A stretch of 44,181 nt of DNA, from the NCBI GenBank assembly GCA_002690915.1, contig NZGF01000046.1, positions 1 to 44,181 of the forward strand. Reading direction: 5' to 3'. Both the position numbers and the translations under genes were made by a program. The notes beneath the pieces were generated by a model. It worked only from the letters and a program-made list of their open reading frames with translations. It was not told the origin of the DNA and did no database searches. Origin of the DNA: Crocinitomicaceae bacterium (GTDB taxonomy: Bacteria; Bacteroidota; Bacteroidia; Flavobacteriales_D; Sanyastnellaceae). This document shows positions 1-9,356 of the stretch, piece after piece (position 1 is the first letter of the stretch; the number at the start of each line of letters is the position of its first letter).

Positions 1-366
1 AAGCCAAAGTTCTTGCTTGCAGACGGTTGGCTCGGTTTGGGCTTCGACAAGTTCTCGTTGTCCAAAAGTTACCCTACTTGGTTAATGCCAAAGTCAAAAG
101 AATTCGTGATGGACACCTGTAACAATGGTGAGGAACGTGCTTTTGTGGTAACGGGCCAATACGAGCCGGTGTTCCCATTTGATATCTATCCTGTGCAGTT
201 GTTGAAAAGCATTTTGGCCAATGACATTGATGCCATGGAGAAGCTGGGAATCTACGAGGTAGCTCCAGAAGATTTTGCGCTCTGCGAGTATGCCTGCACA
301 TCAAAAATTGCTGTTCAGTCCATTGTCCGCAACGGTTTGGACATGCTGAAGAAAGAATTGGGATAA
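1..366 (+). CDS. nqrA: NqrA C-terminal fragment, Na+-translocating NADH:quinone reductase subunit A
   Basis: The reading frame is open from the first base, so the gene's 5' end lies outside the window and about 121 C-terminal residues remain. NqrA is the cytoplasm-facing subunit of the six-subunit Na+-pumping NADH:ubiquinone oxidoreductase. The assignment rests on the residual C-terminal sequence (for example FPFDIYPVQLLKSIL and EYACTSK) and on its position directly before nqrB: its TAA ends at 366 and nqrB starts at 368. No ATG is visible in the first bases, and a TTG near position 13 is only an internal leucine codon. Confidence comes mainly from the intact nqrBCDEF order behind it. Confidence 0.93.
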   Translation, partial: KPKFLLADGWLGLGFDKFSLSKSYPTWLMPKSKEFVMDTCNNGEERAFVVTGQYEPVFPFDIYPVQLLKSILANDIDAMEKLGIYEVAPEDFALCEYACTSKIAVQSIVRNGLDMLKKELG

Positions 367-367
367 G

Positions 368-1618
368 ATGAAAGCATTACACAACTTACTGGATTCGATA
401 CGTCCTCACTTTCAAGAGGGCGGCAAGTTGAGCAAGTTTTGGGTGGTCTACGATTCGTTGGAAACGTTTGCCTTCACCCCGGGACACGCGACCAAAAACG
501 GCGTGCACATCCGCGACGGAGTGGATTTGAAGCGCACCATGTTCATGGTCATTGTGGCGTTGATTCCCGCCTTGGTGTTCGGTACGTGGAACCAAGGTCA
601 CCAGTACTTGTTGTCCATCGGCGAAATCACCCCCAGCGATCCATTGATGACCGCGTTGTGGGATAAGCTCTTCATTGGAGCGGTGAAGGTCTTGCCTTTG
701 GTGGTTGTGAGCTATGGCGTTGGATTGGGCATTGAATTCGTCTTCGCCGGGATGCGCGGGCACAGCATCAACGAGGGCTACCTCGTGTCGGGCATGTTAA
801 TCCCGTTGATCATGCCAGTGGATTGTCCGCTATGGATGGTGGCGTTGGCGGTAGCCTTTGCGGTCATCATCGCAAAGGAAGTGTTTGGAGGCACGGGCAT
901 GAACATCCTGAATGTCGCGTTGACGGCCCGAGCGTTTTTATTCTTCGCTTACCCGAAACAACTCTCCGGTGAAATCTGGATCCACAACGTCAAAGCTTCT
1001 GCAGATGCAGGTTTGCTTGCGGATGGATATACCGGGGCGACTGCGCTGGGCCATTTGGCCTCAACCGTGGGCAAAGGATTGGACGAACCGGCCGTTACCG
1101 GCGTGATGTCCATGTTTGGCGCGGACGGCATGTTTAGCCTTTCCAATTCCTTCTTGGGCTTGATTCCCGGTTCCATTGGTGAGACTTCAGCGCTCGCCAT
1201 TCTTATTGGTTCGGCCCTGTTGATTTGGACGGGCATCGGAAGCTGGAAAATCATGTCATCGTTTCTGGCAGGTGGCCTCGTCATGGGCTTCTTGTTCAAC
1301 CTGTTGGGATTGAACGCCTACATGACGCTTCCCGCCATCCACCAAGTGGTGATGGGCGGGTTCATGTTCGGCATGGTCTTCATGGCGACGGACCCCGTGA
1401 GCGCTGCTCAGACGGAACGCGGCAAATGGATCTACGGATTCTTCGGAGGTTTATTGAGCATCATGATCCGCGTTTTCAATCCGGCCTACCCGGAGGGCGT
1501 GATGATGGCCATTCTTTTCATGAACGTCATGGCCCCTTTAATCGATCACTACGTCATTGAAGCCAACGTCGGCAAGCGCGAAAAGCGCTCGCTCGCTGCC
1601 CAAGGCGCAACTGCATAA
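368..1618 (+). CDS. nqrB: NqrB, membrane subunit with covalent FMN
   Basis: This is a 416-residue polytopic membrane protein, the usual length for NqrB in Bacteroidota. It belongs to the RnfD/NqrB family, the core Na+ channel subunit that also carries riboflavin and a covalently bound FMN. The flavinylation motif DGYTGAT is present, which makes Thr225 the predicted FMN-phosphoester residue, equivalent to Thr236 of Vibrio cholerae NqrB. Hydrophobic helices run through most of the protein, beginning near residue 57 after a soluble N-terminus. The start is one base after the nqrA stop and 11 bases before nqrC, so it is co-transcribed and probably translationally coupled. The partner flavin transferase is encoded by apbE downstream in the same operon. 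Confidence 0.97.
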   Translation: MKALHNLLDSIRPHFQEGGKLSKFWVVYDSLETFAFTPGHATKNGVHIRDGVDLKRTMFMVIVALIPALVFGTWNQGHQYLLSIGEITPSDPLMTALWDKLFIGAVKVLPLVVVSYGVGLGIEFVFAGMRGHSINEGYLVSGMLIPLIMPVDCPLWMVALAVAFAVIIAKEVFGGTGMNILNVALTARAFLFFAYPKQLSGEIWIHNVKASADAGLLADGYTGATALGHLASTVGKGLDEPAVTGVMSMFGADGMFSLSNSFLGLIPGSIGETSALAILIGSALLIWTGIGSWKIMSSFLAGGLVMGFLFNLLGLNAYMTLPAIHQVVMGGFMFGMVFMATDPVSAAQTERGKWIYGFFGGLLSIMIRVFNPAYPEGVMMAILFMNVMAPLIDHYVIEANVGKREKRSLAAQGATA

Positions 1619-1629
1619 CCCACGTAATC

Positions 1630-2430
1630 ATGGCTATCGATAAAAACAGCACCGGTTACACCTTCATCTTTTCCATCGCCATGGTTGTGGTTGTGGGCAC
1701 AGCGTTGGCGTTTACCGCCCTGTCGCTGAAGGACCGACAAGACGCCAATGCGGCGGACAAGAAAATGATGAACATCCTCGGCGCTATCGGCGTTTCCGCG
1801 GACCGGACAAATGCCAATGCACTCTTCGCAGAATACGTTGTGGAGCGCGTCGCCATCGATTTGGATGGTCGTCAAGTGTCCGCCACATCATTAGCGGTCG
1901 ACCCGAAGGACAAAGCGGACCCGTTCAGCATCGATGTGAAGAAGGACTACCGTGCCTCCATCAAATCTGCAGTCAAAGCTGCAGACGGTGATGAGGCAGC
2001 CTTGGCAGCAGCCTTGTCCGATAAGGACCTGGAGTTCCCTCTGTTCCGATGTGTGACAGATGCCGGTCAAAACCTCTACGTAATCCCTGTTGTTGGTTCC
2101 GGTCTGTGGGGACCTATTTGGGGCTATGTGGCACTGGAAGACGATATGACAACCATCTTCGGAGCCAATTTTGACCACAAGACCGAGACGCCTGGCTTAG
2201 GTGCAGAAATCAAAGAATCATTCTTCACAGTCAAGTTCAAAGGCAAGAAATTGAATAAGGAAGGCAAGGCGCTTTTCAGCGTGTTGAAGGGGGGAGCGCC
2301 CACCGATGAAAACAGCGTCGACGGTATAACCGGTGGCACCATCACGTCGAAGGGCGTGGATGAAATGATTAACCGCACTTTACAGGTTTATCTCCGTTAT
2401 TTTGAATCCCAAACACGAGCGCAGCGATGA
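1630..2430 (+). CDS. nqrC: NqrC, FMN-carrying periplasmic-facing subunit
   Basis: The protein has 266 residues, one N-terminal transmembrane helix (about residues 11-30) and a soluble FMN-binding domain, as expected for NqrC. The covalent flavin motif reads DGITGGT near residues 231-237, which makes Thr237 the predicted FMN-linked residue. The position usually held by Ala (SGAT/TGAT) is Gly here. NqrC passes electrons from the 2Fe-2S centre in NqrD/NqrE to the FMN of NqrB. Its stop codon overlaps the nqrD start by four bases (ATGA), a typical translational-coupling junction. Confidence 0.96.
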   Translation: MAIDKNSTGYTFIFSIAMVVVVGTALAFTALSLKDRQDANAADKKMMNILGAIGVSADRTNANALFAEYVVERVAIDLDGRQVSATSLAVDPKDKADPFSIDVKKDYRASIKSAVKAADGDEAALAAALSDKDLEFPLFRCVTDAGQNLYVIPVVGSGLWGPIWGYVALEDDMTTIFGANFDHKTETPGLGAEIKESFFTVKFKGKKLNKEGKALFSVLKGGAPTDENSVDGITGGTITSKGVDEMINRTLQVYLRYFESQTRAQR

Positions 2431-3119
2431 GTACTGAAACTGCAGTGGCAACGGTCAAGAAGGAGTCGTTGTTTTCGAAGAAGAACAGGAAACTTCTGGT
2501 TGATCCCTTGGACGATTCCAATCCAATTACCGTTCAAGTTTTGGGCATTTGCTCAGCATTGGCCATTACGGTGCAATTGCAGCAAGCGGTCATCATGAGT
2601 TTGTCCGTGTTGTTCGTAATGATCGGTGGCAATGTAATTGTGTCGTTGCTCCGCAACATGATCCCGGACCGTATCCGAATTATTGTCCAGCTCGTTGTCG
2701 TGGCATCCTTGGTTATTATTGTTGACCAGGTGCTGAAGGCCTTCCAGCCGGACATCTCGGAGAAGCTCTCCGTCTTCGTAGGATTAATCATCACCAACTG
2801 CATCATCATGGGCCGCCTCGAGGCCTTCGCACTAGCTAACAAGCCGGGACCGTCTTTCTTGGACGCCATCGGCAATGCCATGGGCTACGCTTGGATTTTG
2901 CTCGCCGTTTCGATCGTACGTGAAGTCTTTGGCAGCGGAGCCATTTCGTTGCCGGGCATGGGACAAGTGAAGTTCCTGCCGACCGAGTGGTTCATGAGCG
3001 AAGGTGGATTTTATGAGAACAACAATCTGATGATCCTGCCTCCGATGGCCCTGATTACCGTGGGCATTATCATTTGGATTCAACGCAGCCGCAATCAGGC
3101 TTTAATTGAAGAGAACTAA
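2427..3119 (+). CDS. nqrD: NqrD, membrane subunit of the Na+-NQR Fe centre
   Basis: A 230-residue hydrophobic protein of the NqrDE/RnfAE family with about six predicted transmembrane helices. Cys42 (in LGICSAL) and Cys125 (in [14 protein letters not shown]) align by spacing and context with Cys29 and Cys112 of V. cholerae NqrD, which help hold the intramembrane iron-sulfur centre shared with NqrE. The N-terminus is about 13 residues longer than in Vibrio, a soluble Lys-rich stretch. The start overlaps the nqrC stop (ATGA), and the stop overlaps the nqrE start by one base (TAATG). The symmetry with NqrE supports the D/E assignment, and its position after nqrC fixes it as D. Confidence 0.96.
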   Translation: MSTETAVATVKKESLFSKKNRKLLVDPLDDSNPITVQVLGICSALAITVQLQQAVIMSLSVLFVMIGGNVIVSLLRNMIPDRIRIIVQLVVVASLVIIVDQVLKAFQPDISEKLSVFVGLIITNCIIMGRLEAFALANKPGPSFLDAIGNAMGYAWILLAVSIVREVFGSGAISLPGMGQVKFLPTEWFMSEGGFYENNNLMILPPMALITVGIIIWIQRSRNQALIEEN

Positions 3120-3733
3120 TGGAATACCTCAGCATATTTGTGAAGGGCATCTTCATTGAAAACATGATTTTTGCCTACTTCTTGGGCATGTGTTCGTACC
3201 TCGCTGTTTCCAAGACCGTGAAGACTGCGAATGGCCTAGGACTTGCCGTCATCTTCGTTTTGGGCATCACCGTTCCCATCAACTACTTGCTTGAGAATTA
3301 TGTACTCGAGGAGGGAGCGCTGGCTTGGATTGATCCGGAGTATGAGGCGGTGAACTTGAGCTTCTTGAGCTTCATCATGTTCATTGCCGTCATTGCTTCC
3401 ATGGTGCAATTGGTGGAAATGATCGTTGAGAAATTCGCCCCTGCGCTGTACGGGGCGTTGGGCATCTTCTTGCCGTTGATTGCGGTGAACTGCTCCATCC
3501 TCGGGGGTGCGCTCTTCATGCAGGATCGCCAGTACCCAAGCATCGGTGAAGCCACGGTCTTCGGCTTGGGTTCCGGAGTTGGCTGGTGGCTCGCCATCGT
3601 GGCCATAGCGGCCATTCGGGAAAAGATCCGTTACTCCCACGTCCCGGCTCCGCTGAAGGGCTTGGGCATTACGTTTATCATCACAGGACTCATGGGCATC
3701 GCGTTCATGAGCTTCATGGGCATTGAAATTTGA
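3119..3733 (+). CDS. nqrE: NqrE, membrane subunit of the Na+-NQR Fe centre
   Basis: A 204-residue protein with about six transmembrane helices, homologous to NqrD but with inverted topology. The opening sequence ([15 protein letters not shown]) is strongly diagnostic of NqrE. Cys25 and Cys125 (in [10 protein letters not shown]) match the conserved Fe-S ligand pair of the family (Cys26 and Cys120 in V. cholerae). The ATG overlaps the last base of the nqrD stop, so translation is coupled. The gene ends five bases before the nqrF start preferred here. Confidence 0.96.
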   Translation: MEYLSIFVKGIFIENMIFAYFLGMCSYLAVSKTVKTANGLGLAVIFVLGITVPINYLLENYVLEEGALAWIDPEYEAVNLSFLSFIMFIAVIASMVQLVEMIVEKFAPALYGALGIFLPLIAVNCSILGGALFMQDRQYPSIGEATVFGLGSGVGWWLAIVAIAAIREKIRYSHVPAPLKGLGITFIITGLMGIAFMSFMGIEI

Positions 3734-3738
3734 TCGAG

Positions 3739-5034
3739 ATGACTACGACCATTGTACTGACCATTGTATTCTTCCTGACCGTCATCCTCTTGCTAGTCGG
3801 CTTGTTGTTGTTCGCAAAAGCGAAGCTATCTCCGAGTGGTAAAGTTTCCATTGTTATCAATGGGGAGCAAACGTTGGAGGTGGACGGCGGAAGTACCTTG
3901 CTGACTACGCTGGGTAACAACGGGGTCTTCTTGCCCTCTGCATGTGGTGGCGGTGGAACCTGTGTCCAATGCCGATGCCAAGTGAGCGAAGGCGGGGGAT
4001 CGATTTTGCCGACAGAAGAGCCCCATTTCTCACGGAAGGAAATCGCCGACAATTGGCGCTTAGGCTGTCAAGTGAAGGTCAAAGAGAACATGGAAATCCA
4101 GGTTCCAGAAGAGGTGTTTGGTATCCAAAAATGGGAGTGTGAAGTGATTTCCAACTACAACGTAGCCTCTTTCATCAAGGAGTTCGTCGTTCGATTGCCA
4201 GAAGGAGAAAAGTTGGACTTCGAGGCAGGCGGATACATCCAAGTGGATGTGCCAGAGACAGTGGCCAATTACAAAGACTTCGACATCGCAGCGCATCCGG
4301 ATCATCACAAGGATTCGAACACGTTCCAAAGCGAGTGGGACAAGTTCGGTTTGTGGGATTTAAAGATGGTCAACGAGGAGCCTATTGTTCGTGCATACTC
4401 GATGGCGAATCACCCGGCAGAGGGCAACATTGTGATGTTGAACATACGCATTGCCACGCCGCCGTGGGACCGTGCGCGTAACGCTTGGATGCAGGTAAAT
4501 CCGGGGATCTGCTCGTCATACGTTTTTGCGCAAAAGCCAGGCGACAAGGTGACCATTTCAGGACCTTACGGCGAGTTCTTTATCAAGGAAACCGAGTCTG
4601 AGATGGTTTACATCGGTGGGGGAGCGGGCATGGCTCCGATGCGCTCGCATCTGTTCCATCTCTTCCACACCATGAAGACGGACCGTAAGGTGACCTTCTG
4701 GTACGGCGGACGTTCGAAGCGTGAGTTGTTTTACCTGGACGATTTCAACAAGATTGCGGCTGAATTTCCGAATTTTGACTTCCACGTGGTCCTTTCAGAA
4801 CCCGCTGAAGAAGACGACTGGAAAGTCAAAAAGGATATGAACGACGAGGGCGATGGTTTCCTCGGGTTTGTTCACAATGCGGTCATTGAGCACCAACTGA
4901 CGCAACACGACGCGCCAGAGGACATCGAGTTTTACTTCTGCGGACCTCCGCTGATGAACCAAGCAGTTTTGAAGATGTGTGACGATTGGGGCGTTCCACC
5001 AGAAAACGTAAGCTTTGATGATTTTGGAGGTTGA
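3739..5034 (+). CDS. nqrF: NqrF, NADH-oxidising subunit with FAD and 2Fe-2S
   Basis: NqrF is the electron entry point of the complex. From the ATG at 3739 the product has 431 residues: one N-terminal membrane helix, a ferredoxin domain with Cys69, Cys75, Cys78 and Cys110, and a ferredoxin-reductase module. That module has the FAD motif RAYSMAN near residue 218, an NADH-binding GGGAGMAP motif near 293 and YFCGPP ending near 403. The Cys numbering is one less than in V. cholerae (70, 76, 79, 111), which supports this ATG over the in-frame TTG at 3730 that overlaps the nqrE stop. The 3' end overlaps the apbE start by 17 bases. Confidence 0.96.
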   Translation: MTTTIVLTIVFFLTVILLLVGLLLFAKAKLSPSGKVSIVINGEQTLEVDGGSTLLTTLGNNGVFLPSACGGGGTCVQCRCQVSEGGGSILPTEEPHFSRKEIADNWRLGCQVKVKENMEIQVPEEVFGIQKWECEVISNYNVASFIKEFVVRLPEGEKLDFEAGGYIQVDVPETVANYKDFDIAAHPDHHKDSNTFQSEWDKFGLWDLKMVNEEPIVRAYSMANHPAEGNIVMLNIRIATPPWDRARNAWMQVNPGICSSYVFAQKPGDKVTISGPYGEFFIKETESEMVYIGGGAGMAPMRSHLFHLFHTMKTDRKVTFWYGGRSKRELFYLDDFNKIAAEFPNFDFHVVLSEPAEEDDWKVKKDMNDEGDGFLGFVHNAVIEHQLTQHDAPEDIEFYFCGPPLMNQAVLKMCDDWGVPPENVSFDDFGG

Positions 5035-6157
5035 TTCAATTTTCAAAACGAAACGACACCCTGTGGCCTCAGTGCTGCGGGGTGTCGGCGTTTTAGGCCT
5101 CGGTTCCATGCTGTTGTTTTCGTGTGAAACACCACCGCAAAGGGTGTCTTCGGACATCGTTCATTACGGCGAAACACAAGGCACGACCTACATGGTGAAG
5201 TACCACGGTTCGGATTCGATTCCCCAGGCCGCCATTGATTCGGTGTTGGAGACCGTTGATGTGGAATTCAATTTATGGCGTCCTGAATCGCGCATCAACG
5301 CGATCAATGCTTTTGATCGATCAGATTCGCTGTATAAATTCGTCGACAATTCTAGGCTGTGGTCTTCCATTTGGGCCCAAACATTGGACTTACATACAGC
5401 TTCACAAGGGGCATTCGATCCCACGGTCCAGCCGCTTGTCGAATTGTGGGGCTTCGGATTGGCCAAGCGCTCGCACGTAACAGACGAAGACATTCAGGCG
5501 CTGTTGCCTCACGTAGGACTCTCGTTTGAACGCATTGATATCAACGAGGTTACGGCTGATAAGCAATATAAATTTACCATAGTGCGCAAACGGGATTCGC
5601 TGACTCGCATCGATTTTAACGGAATTGCACAAGGGCTTACGGTCGACTTGCTCGCTGAAATGTTACAATCCCGTGGGGCAATCGATTTCATGGTTGAAGT
5701 TGGGGGAGAAGTTCGATGCGGAGGCAAGCGATCAGATGGCCTGCCCTGGCGAATTGCCATTGACCGCCCTATCGCTTCCAATGACGGATTGGATCAGCGT
5801 GAAATGCAGGCGATTGTCGGTATTTCCGATGCGGCCATTTGCACTAGCGGGAACTATCGGAAGTTCTATGAAGAGGATGGTATCAAGCGATCGCATACCA
5901 TCAGTCCTTTCAATGGTTATCCGGTGCAGCACAGCTTGCTAAGTGCTACGGTGCATGCTGTAAATGCCAGCACAGCGGATGCCCTCGCTACGGCATGCAT
6001 GGTCTGGGGCCCGGAAGAGGGACAGCGGTTCATTGAAGCCTACCGTGCTTCCCATCCTTTTGAGCGGGTTGAAGCCTACTTCATCAGTGACGAAGGGAGG
6101 GGGGAATGGCGTGTCTGGCAGTCAGCGGGCTGGGAGGAACTTGAGAGTCATCAATGA
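5018..6157 (+). CDS. apbE: ApbE-family FAD:protein FMN transferase lipoprotein
   Basis: ApbE attaches FMN covalently to Thr residues in DGx[ST]GAT motifs, such as those seen here in NqrB and NqrC. From the ATG at 5018 the product has 379 residues, with an N-terminal signal and a lipobox ending at Cys36 (LLFSC), so it is probably a periplasm-facing lipoprotein. Family motifs are visible: DFNGIAQG near residue 199, VEVGGEVR shortly after, and STADALAT with Asp321 and Thr325, the expected metal-binding pair. The start lies inside the end of nqrF, so it is the last gene of the nqr operon. A GTG at 5063 would give a shorter signal peptide and cannot be excluded. Confidence 0.93.
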   Translation: MILEVDSIFKTKRHPVASVLRGVGVLGLGSMLLFSCETPPQRVSSDIVHYGETQGTTYMVKYHGSDSIPQAAIDSVLETVDVEFNLWRPESRINAINAFDRSDSLYKFVDNSRLWSSIWAQTLDLHTASQGAFDPTVQPLVELWGFGLAKRSHVTDEDIQALLPHVGLSFERIDINEVTADKQYKFTIVRKRDSLTRIDFNGIAQGLTVDLLAEMLQSRGAIDFMVEVGGEVRCGGKRSDGLPWRIAIDRPIASNDGLDQREMQAIVGISDAAICTSGNYRKFYEEDGIKRSHTISPFNGYPVQHSLLSATVHAVNASTADALATACMVWGPEEGQRFIEAYRASHPFERVEAYFISDEGRGEWRVWQSAGWEELESHQ

Positions 6158-6165
6158 AGAATTGA

Positions 6166-6378
6166 TTAAGACGACGCAGTTGCTTCATCTGCTTTACATT
6201 GCTCTTCAGGCCTTGCTCCACACAATGAACAGGCTTCTCCGTCTTTGTTGAGCAGCGGATTCTGGCTGGCGCACGTCCCCGCAAATTGGCCGTCTTTTTT
6301 CACGAGAATTTTGATGGCAATCCCAGCAAATCCGATGGCGAGCAAGGCAATTGCGAGCAGAACAACTTTCCATTCCAT
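6166..6378 (-). CDS. Small four-cysteine membrane protein, NqrM-like
   Basis: A 70-residue protein with one N-terminal transmembrane helix (residues 4-25), then a short cytosolic or periplasmic tail carrying Cys36 (in FAGTCAS), Cys50, Cys53 and Cys61. NqrM (DUF539) is a similarly small single-helix protein whose tail cysteines are needed to assemble the iron centre in NqrD/NqrE. The size, the helix-then-cysteines layout and the position next to the nqr operon all match, but the Cys spacing is not identical to the Vibrio protein as I recall it, so the symbol is left blank. It lies convergent to apbE with eight bases between the two stops, so it is not part of the nqr transcript. A -7 box sits four bases before the ATG. 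Confidence 0.72.
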   Translation of the reverse strand: MEWKVVLLAIALLAIGFAGIAIKILVKKDGQFAGTCASQNPLLNKDGEACSLCGARPEEQCKADEATASS

Positions 6379-6382
6379 GGTG

Positions 6383-6390
6383 CAAAATTA
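6383..6390 (-). promoter_or_regulatory. Candidate -7 promoter box before the NqrM-like gene
   Basis: On the minus strand the octamer reads TAATTTTG, a full match to the Bacteroidota -7 consensus TAnnTTTG. Only four bases (CACC) separate it from the ATG at 6378, so transcription would start at or next to the start codon. No clear -33 TTG is seen at the usual distance. Confidence 0.45.
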
Positions 6391-6471
6391 CGTGGTTCTT
6401 GGTAGTTGGCTGGTACGTTAAAACGATAATCTCCCGGATTTTGCGTAAATTATCCTTACTTAATCAATGGC

Positions 6472-8253
6472 ATGAAACGTGCTTTTCTTCACATTTTGAC
6501 GGTGGGGTGTATGTCCCTTGTGGCTTTCGCGGCTTGGAGCCAGGCGGGACCTTGCGATTGTCCACCTGTGGCAGAGCGTCCCATTGTAGAGGTAGACGAT
6601 GCTAATGGTCTTGGGACAGGCAATGCCACTTGGTCGTGTGATTCGCTCTACGTTTTGACGGCGACGGTTTTTGTCAATCCAGGCGATGAATTAATCATTT
6701 TGCCGGGCACGGTTGTCCAAGGAAGAACGGGCATCGTCAGCGATACGTTGACTTTTACCTTGCCGAATGGCAATCCCTCTCCTCGGCAGGACTATTTGTT
6801 CAGCCAAGAAGCTGGTAGCCTTGTCGTCAGCGCAGGTGCCACGATTGTTGCGGATGGGACATCCAATTGCCCAATTGTTTTTACATACGAAGGTGATCCC
6901 ATGGACGCCAGCTCTGGTTATGATGTGCGGGGCAAATGGGGTGGATTGATTGTGTGTGGAGATGGGCAGTTGAACACCTTTGATGGCGACGATGAAGCAG
7001 AAGGTGTTGTCGATGCAACGGGACAGAATCGCCACGTGTATGGGGGAGACGGTACCCTCTACCCTTCGTCAGGAGTTTTGCGGTACCTAAGTTTACGTCA
7101 TGCCTCGACTTCACGGGGCATCAGTCAGTTTGAAAATGGACTGGAAACCAACGCCTTGACCTTGTGTGGGGTGGGACCGGAGACGACAGTGGAGTTCATC
7201 GAGGCAGTAGCGAGTGGAGATGATGGTGTGCAGATTTTCGGTGGCTTGGTCAATGTGCGGTACTTGGGTTTGGCATTTAACGCGGAAGATGGGCTGGAGT
7301 ATGACCAAGGCTGGCAGGGCAATGGGCAGTTTATTTTTTCCATTACCGATGAGCTCAACGGCGCTGGCGAGCACGCCGGGGATTACGAGGGTGACGACTA
7401 TGAAGAATTTGACGTCGACATGACGTTTATGCCGTATTCCAACCCCATGCTGCACAACCAGACCTACATCGGTAAGGGCGCGGCCACCGCGATACGTATG
7501 CACAATGGAGCCGGTGTACGCATGTACAACAGCCTTTTCGCGCACTACGGATTGGGTATTGATTTTGAGGATGAAGACCCGTGCGATGCGTGGGAGTTAT
7601 TCCTTTTCGGCGAAACGCAAATCCACAATAACCGGTTTTGGGCCATTGGTGATTCATCCGGTATTACTGAGATGATACTCTACAACGAAGGGTTTGTCTT
7701 CAATGGCCAGGAAGAAATTGAGGCCCATTTCATCGATAACAATAACTACGCAGCTGACCCGCAGTTCGATGCCGACTTTACTTCCGAAGAGGGGCACATT
7801 ACTGATGCCATCAATTTGGCACCGAGCTTGGATTCCAATTTTACCGTGACCCCCGAGTTTCTCCCAATGGACCCCTGGTTCATTCCCGTTGATTACATCG
7901 GGGCATTCAATACCGATGGATCGAATTGGTTGACGTGTTGGACCTACATAGAACAATTGGGACTGTTCGGCGAATGGGTTGACCCAGAGGTTGTACTTGC
8001 GGGCTGTACGTACGATTTCGCGTGTAACTACAATCCAGAAGCCACGGTGGACGACGGTTCGTGTGAGGTGACGACCTGTGCGGGATGCATTTGGCCGGAG
8101 GCCACGAATTACGACCCATCCGCCCTATGGGACGACGGTTCATGCCAATTGCCGATAGCGAGTTCTTGTCCCGAAGACATCAACCAAGACGGCCAAGTAA
8201 ATACTGGCGATCTGCTCATGTTTTTAGGGGCTTTCGGTATGATTTGTCCCTGA
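6472..8253 (+). CDS. Secreted beta-helix-like protein with Cys-rich repeats and a dockerin-like tail
   Basis: A 593-residue exported protein with an N-terminal signal peptide (cleavage probably after AWSQ, near residue 24). The central part, roughly residues 60-480, has the alternating short strands and Gly/Asn turns of a right-handed parallel beta-helix; the exact family is not recognised. Two Cys-rich repeats follow: GCTYDFACNYNPEATVDDGSC without its last residue, and a diverged second copy (CIWPEATNYDPSALWDDGSC). The last 29 residues hold a single EF-hand loop, DINQDGQVNTGD, bracketed by two cysteines. I see no T9SS type A tail. Its role is probably structural or at the cell surface. It is convergent with the next gene, with no gap between them. 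Confidence 0.8.
   Translation: MKRAFLHILTVGCMSLVAFAAWSQAGPCDCPPVAERPIVEVDDANGLGTGNATWSCDSLYVLTATVFVNPGDELIILPGTVVQGRTGIVSDTLTFTLPNGNPSPRQDYLFSQEAGSLVVSAGATIVADGTSNCPIVFTYEGDPMDASSGYDVRGKWGGLIVCGDGQLNTFDGDDEAEGVVDATGQNRHVYGGDGTLYPSSGVLRYLSLRHASTSRGISQFENGLETNALTLCGVGPETTVEFIEAVASGDDGVQIFGGLVNVRYLGLAFNAEDGLEYDQGWQGNGQFIFSITDELNGAGEHAGDYEGDDYEEFDVDMTFMPYSNPMLHNQTYIGKGAATAIRMHNGAGVRMYNSLFAHYGLGIDFEDEDPCDAWELFLFGETQIHNNRFWAIGDSSGITEMILYNEGFVFNGQEEIEAHFIDNNNYAADPQFDADFTSEEGHITDAINLAPSLDSNFTVTPEFLPMDPWFIPVDYIGAFNTDGSNWLTCWTYIEQLGLFGEWVDPEVVLAGCTYDFACNYNPEATVDDGSCEVTTCAGCIWPEATNYDPSALWDDGSCQLPIASSCPEDINQDGQVNTGDLLMFLGAFGMICP
8167..8250 (+). other. C-terminal single EF-hand (half-dockerin-like) module
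   Basis: The end of the 6472-8253 product fits Cys-Pro-x-DINxDGxVNxGDLLxF-x3-[FY]-Gly-x2-Cys. The calcium-loop positions 1, 3, 5, 9 and 12 are D, N, D, N and D, as in a type I dockerin repeat. Classical dockerins have two such repeats; here there is one. The same pattern ends the giant protein at 26225-26311. Confidence 0.7.
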
Positions 8254-8263
8254 TTAACAGGGG
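8247..8263. terminator. Stem-loop straddling two convergent stop codons
   Basis: A stem of five Watson-Crick pairs plus one wobble (TCCCTG with CAGGGG, loop ATTAA) covers both the TGA of the plus-strand gene (8251-8253) and the TAA of the minus-strand gene (8254-8256). There is no clear T-tract on either side, so a bidirectional terminator role is only suggested. Confidence 0.35.
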
Positions 8264-9333
8264 ATAGAGGGCTGAAATCGGATTCCGATGAATGGATAGT
8301 CGGCCCTCAAACGAAACGAGCGCAGCCCCATTTCAATGGCCCACCTTTGACTGGTGTCGTAAGCAAAGACCGCCTGCAGGTGACGACGGCCTAGTGCCTG
8401 GTCTGGATTAGTCCATATCCATCCTTGAAGGAGCATCAAATGGCCTCGTCCAAAATGCAGATTGATACCGGTCAGACTCCCGAGTTGAAGACGATCTGCA
8501 GTGGACAGTGGAGTCTCGCTAAACTGCTGAAGGCTCTGGTTGTGGGCAATGTCTAAGGCCAGGACCCATGAAGCGGTTGCTTTGATTCTTTTCTGGACAT
8601 AGACGCCGGTACTGACGGTGGGATAAAGTGTGCCACCGGGTAAATTGATGTCGCGGGCACCAGCGCGTCCAGCGACCGCCCATTGCCATCGTTCAATTCG
8701 ATCTACGGGTCCATCGGTGACGCGTTCCGGAAAGCAGCGCTTGGCGTTCCACCCTGCTTGGATACGCAGGTGAAGGTTATTCAAACCCAAATTGGGGAGG
8801 GCCAATGCGCCGTTCGAAAAATGCGTGAGTCCCGCACCCACCGAGACCCAACCCGTTTCGTATTGGAACACTTGGACCGCAGTACCGATGTGAATGCCCG
8901 CATTTAGTCGCGTGCCAATTGCAATGGACAAGGGACGTTCAATGGGGTCATACGGAGCCGTTGACCACGCCAATCCAGAGCCCAATTCGACGTGGAATCG
9001 TGAATGAATTGGCAACGCCACCATCCACATGGCGCTTGACATCATACCCAGTTCATGGCTGCCGCCATCGAGCAAACTCATTTGAACGCCCTGCCAAACA
9101 GAGCCGTGTTGACTCCAGTTTTGTCGCCACCCATCCTTTTTCCAATTGCCGTGGCGGAGTGCAAGCCCGCGGGAGTGTCCCGTCACCAAGGCGAGCATTT
9201 CGCTGCGATGCGGCAGGGCGAAGCCCGAACTAATCTCAACGCTCCAGGTGCTCTGTTGGGCATTGAGTGGCACGGCCACTGCAGCGCAGAGCCAAAAGCC
9301 AATCCATTGTACAACGATTCGCAGCGGTTCCAT
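8254..9333 (-). CDS. PagL-type lipid A 3-O-deacylase / acyloxyacyl hydrolase, outer membrane
   Basis: A protein of about 359 residues with an N-terminal signal peptide (cleavage after PLNAQ) and amphipathic beta-strands typical of an outer-membrane barrel. The segment GLTHFSNGALALPNLGLN matches the active-site region of PagL, where His and Ser in H-x-S-N form the catalytic pair. PagL-family enzymes remove a 3-O acyl chain from lipid A. It is longer than the Pseudomonas enzyme (about 170 residues), with an N-terminal region and C-terminal strands whose role is unknown. The start could be the ATG at 9333 or the GTG at 9336. A near-consensus -7 box (TAAATTCG, 9341-9348) lies four bases before the GTG. 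The promoter region is shared divergently with mazG. Confidence 0.72.
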   Translation of the reverse strand: MEPLRIVVQWIGFWLCAAVAVPLNAQQSTWSVEISSGFALPHRSEMLALVTGHSRGLALRHGNWKKDGWRQNWSQHGSVWQGVQMSLLDGGSHELGMMSSAMWMVALPIHSRFHVELGSGLAWSTAPYDPIERPLSIAIGTRLNAGIHIGTAVQVFQYETGWVSVGAGLTHFSNGALALPNLGLNNLHLRIQAGWNAKRCFPERVTDGPVDRIERWQWAVAGRAGARDINLPGGTLYPTVSTGVYVQKRIKATASWVLALDIAHNQSLQQFSETPLSTADRLQLGSLTGINLHFGRGHLMLLQGWIWTNPDQALGRRHLQAVFAYDTSQRWAIEMGLRSFRLRADYPFIGIRFQPSIPC

Positions 9334-9356
9334 CACTGTTCGAATTTAGCAAGGCA

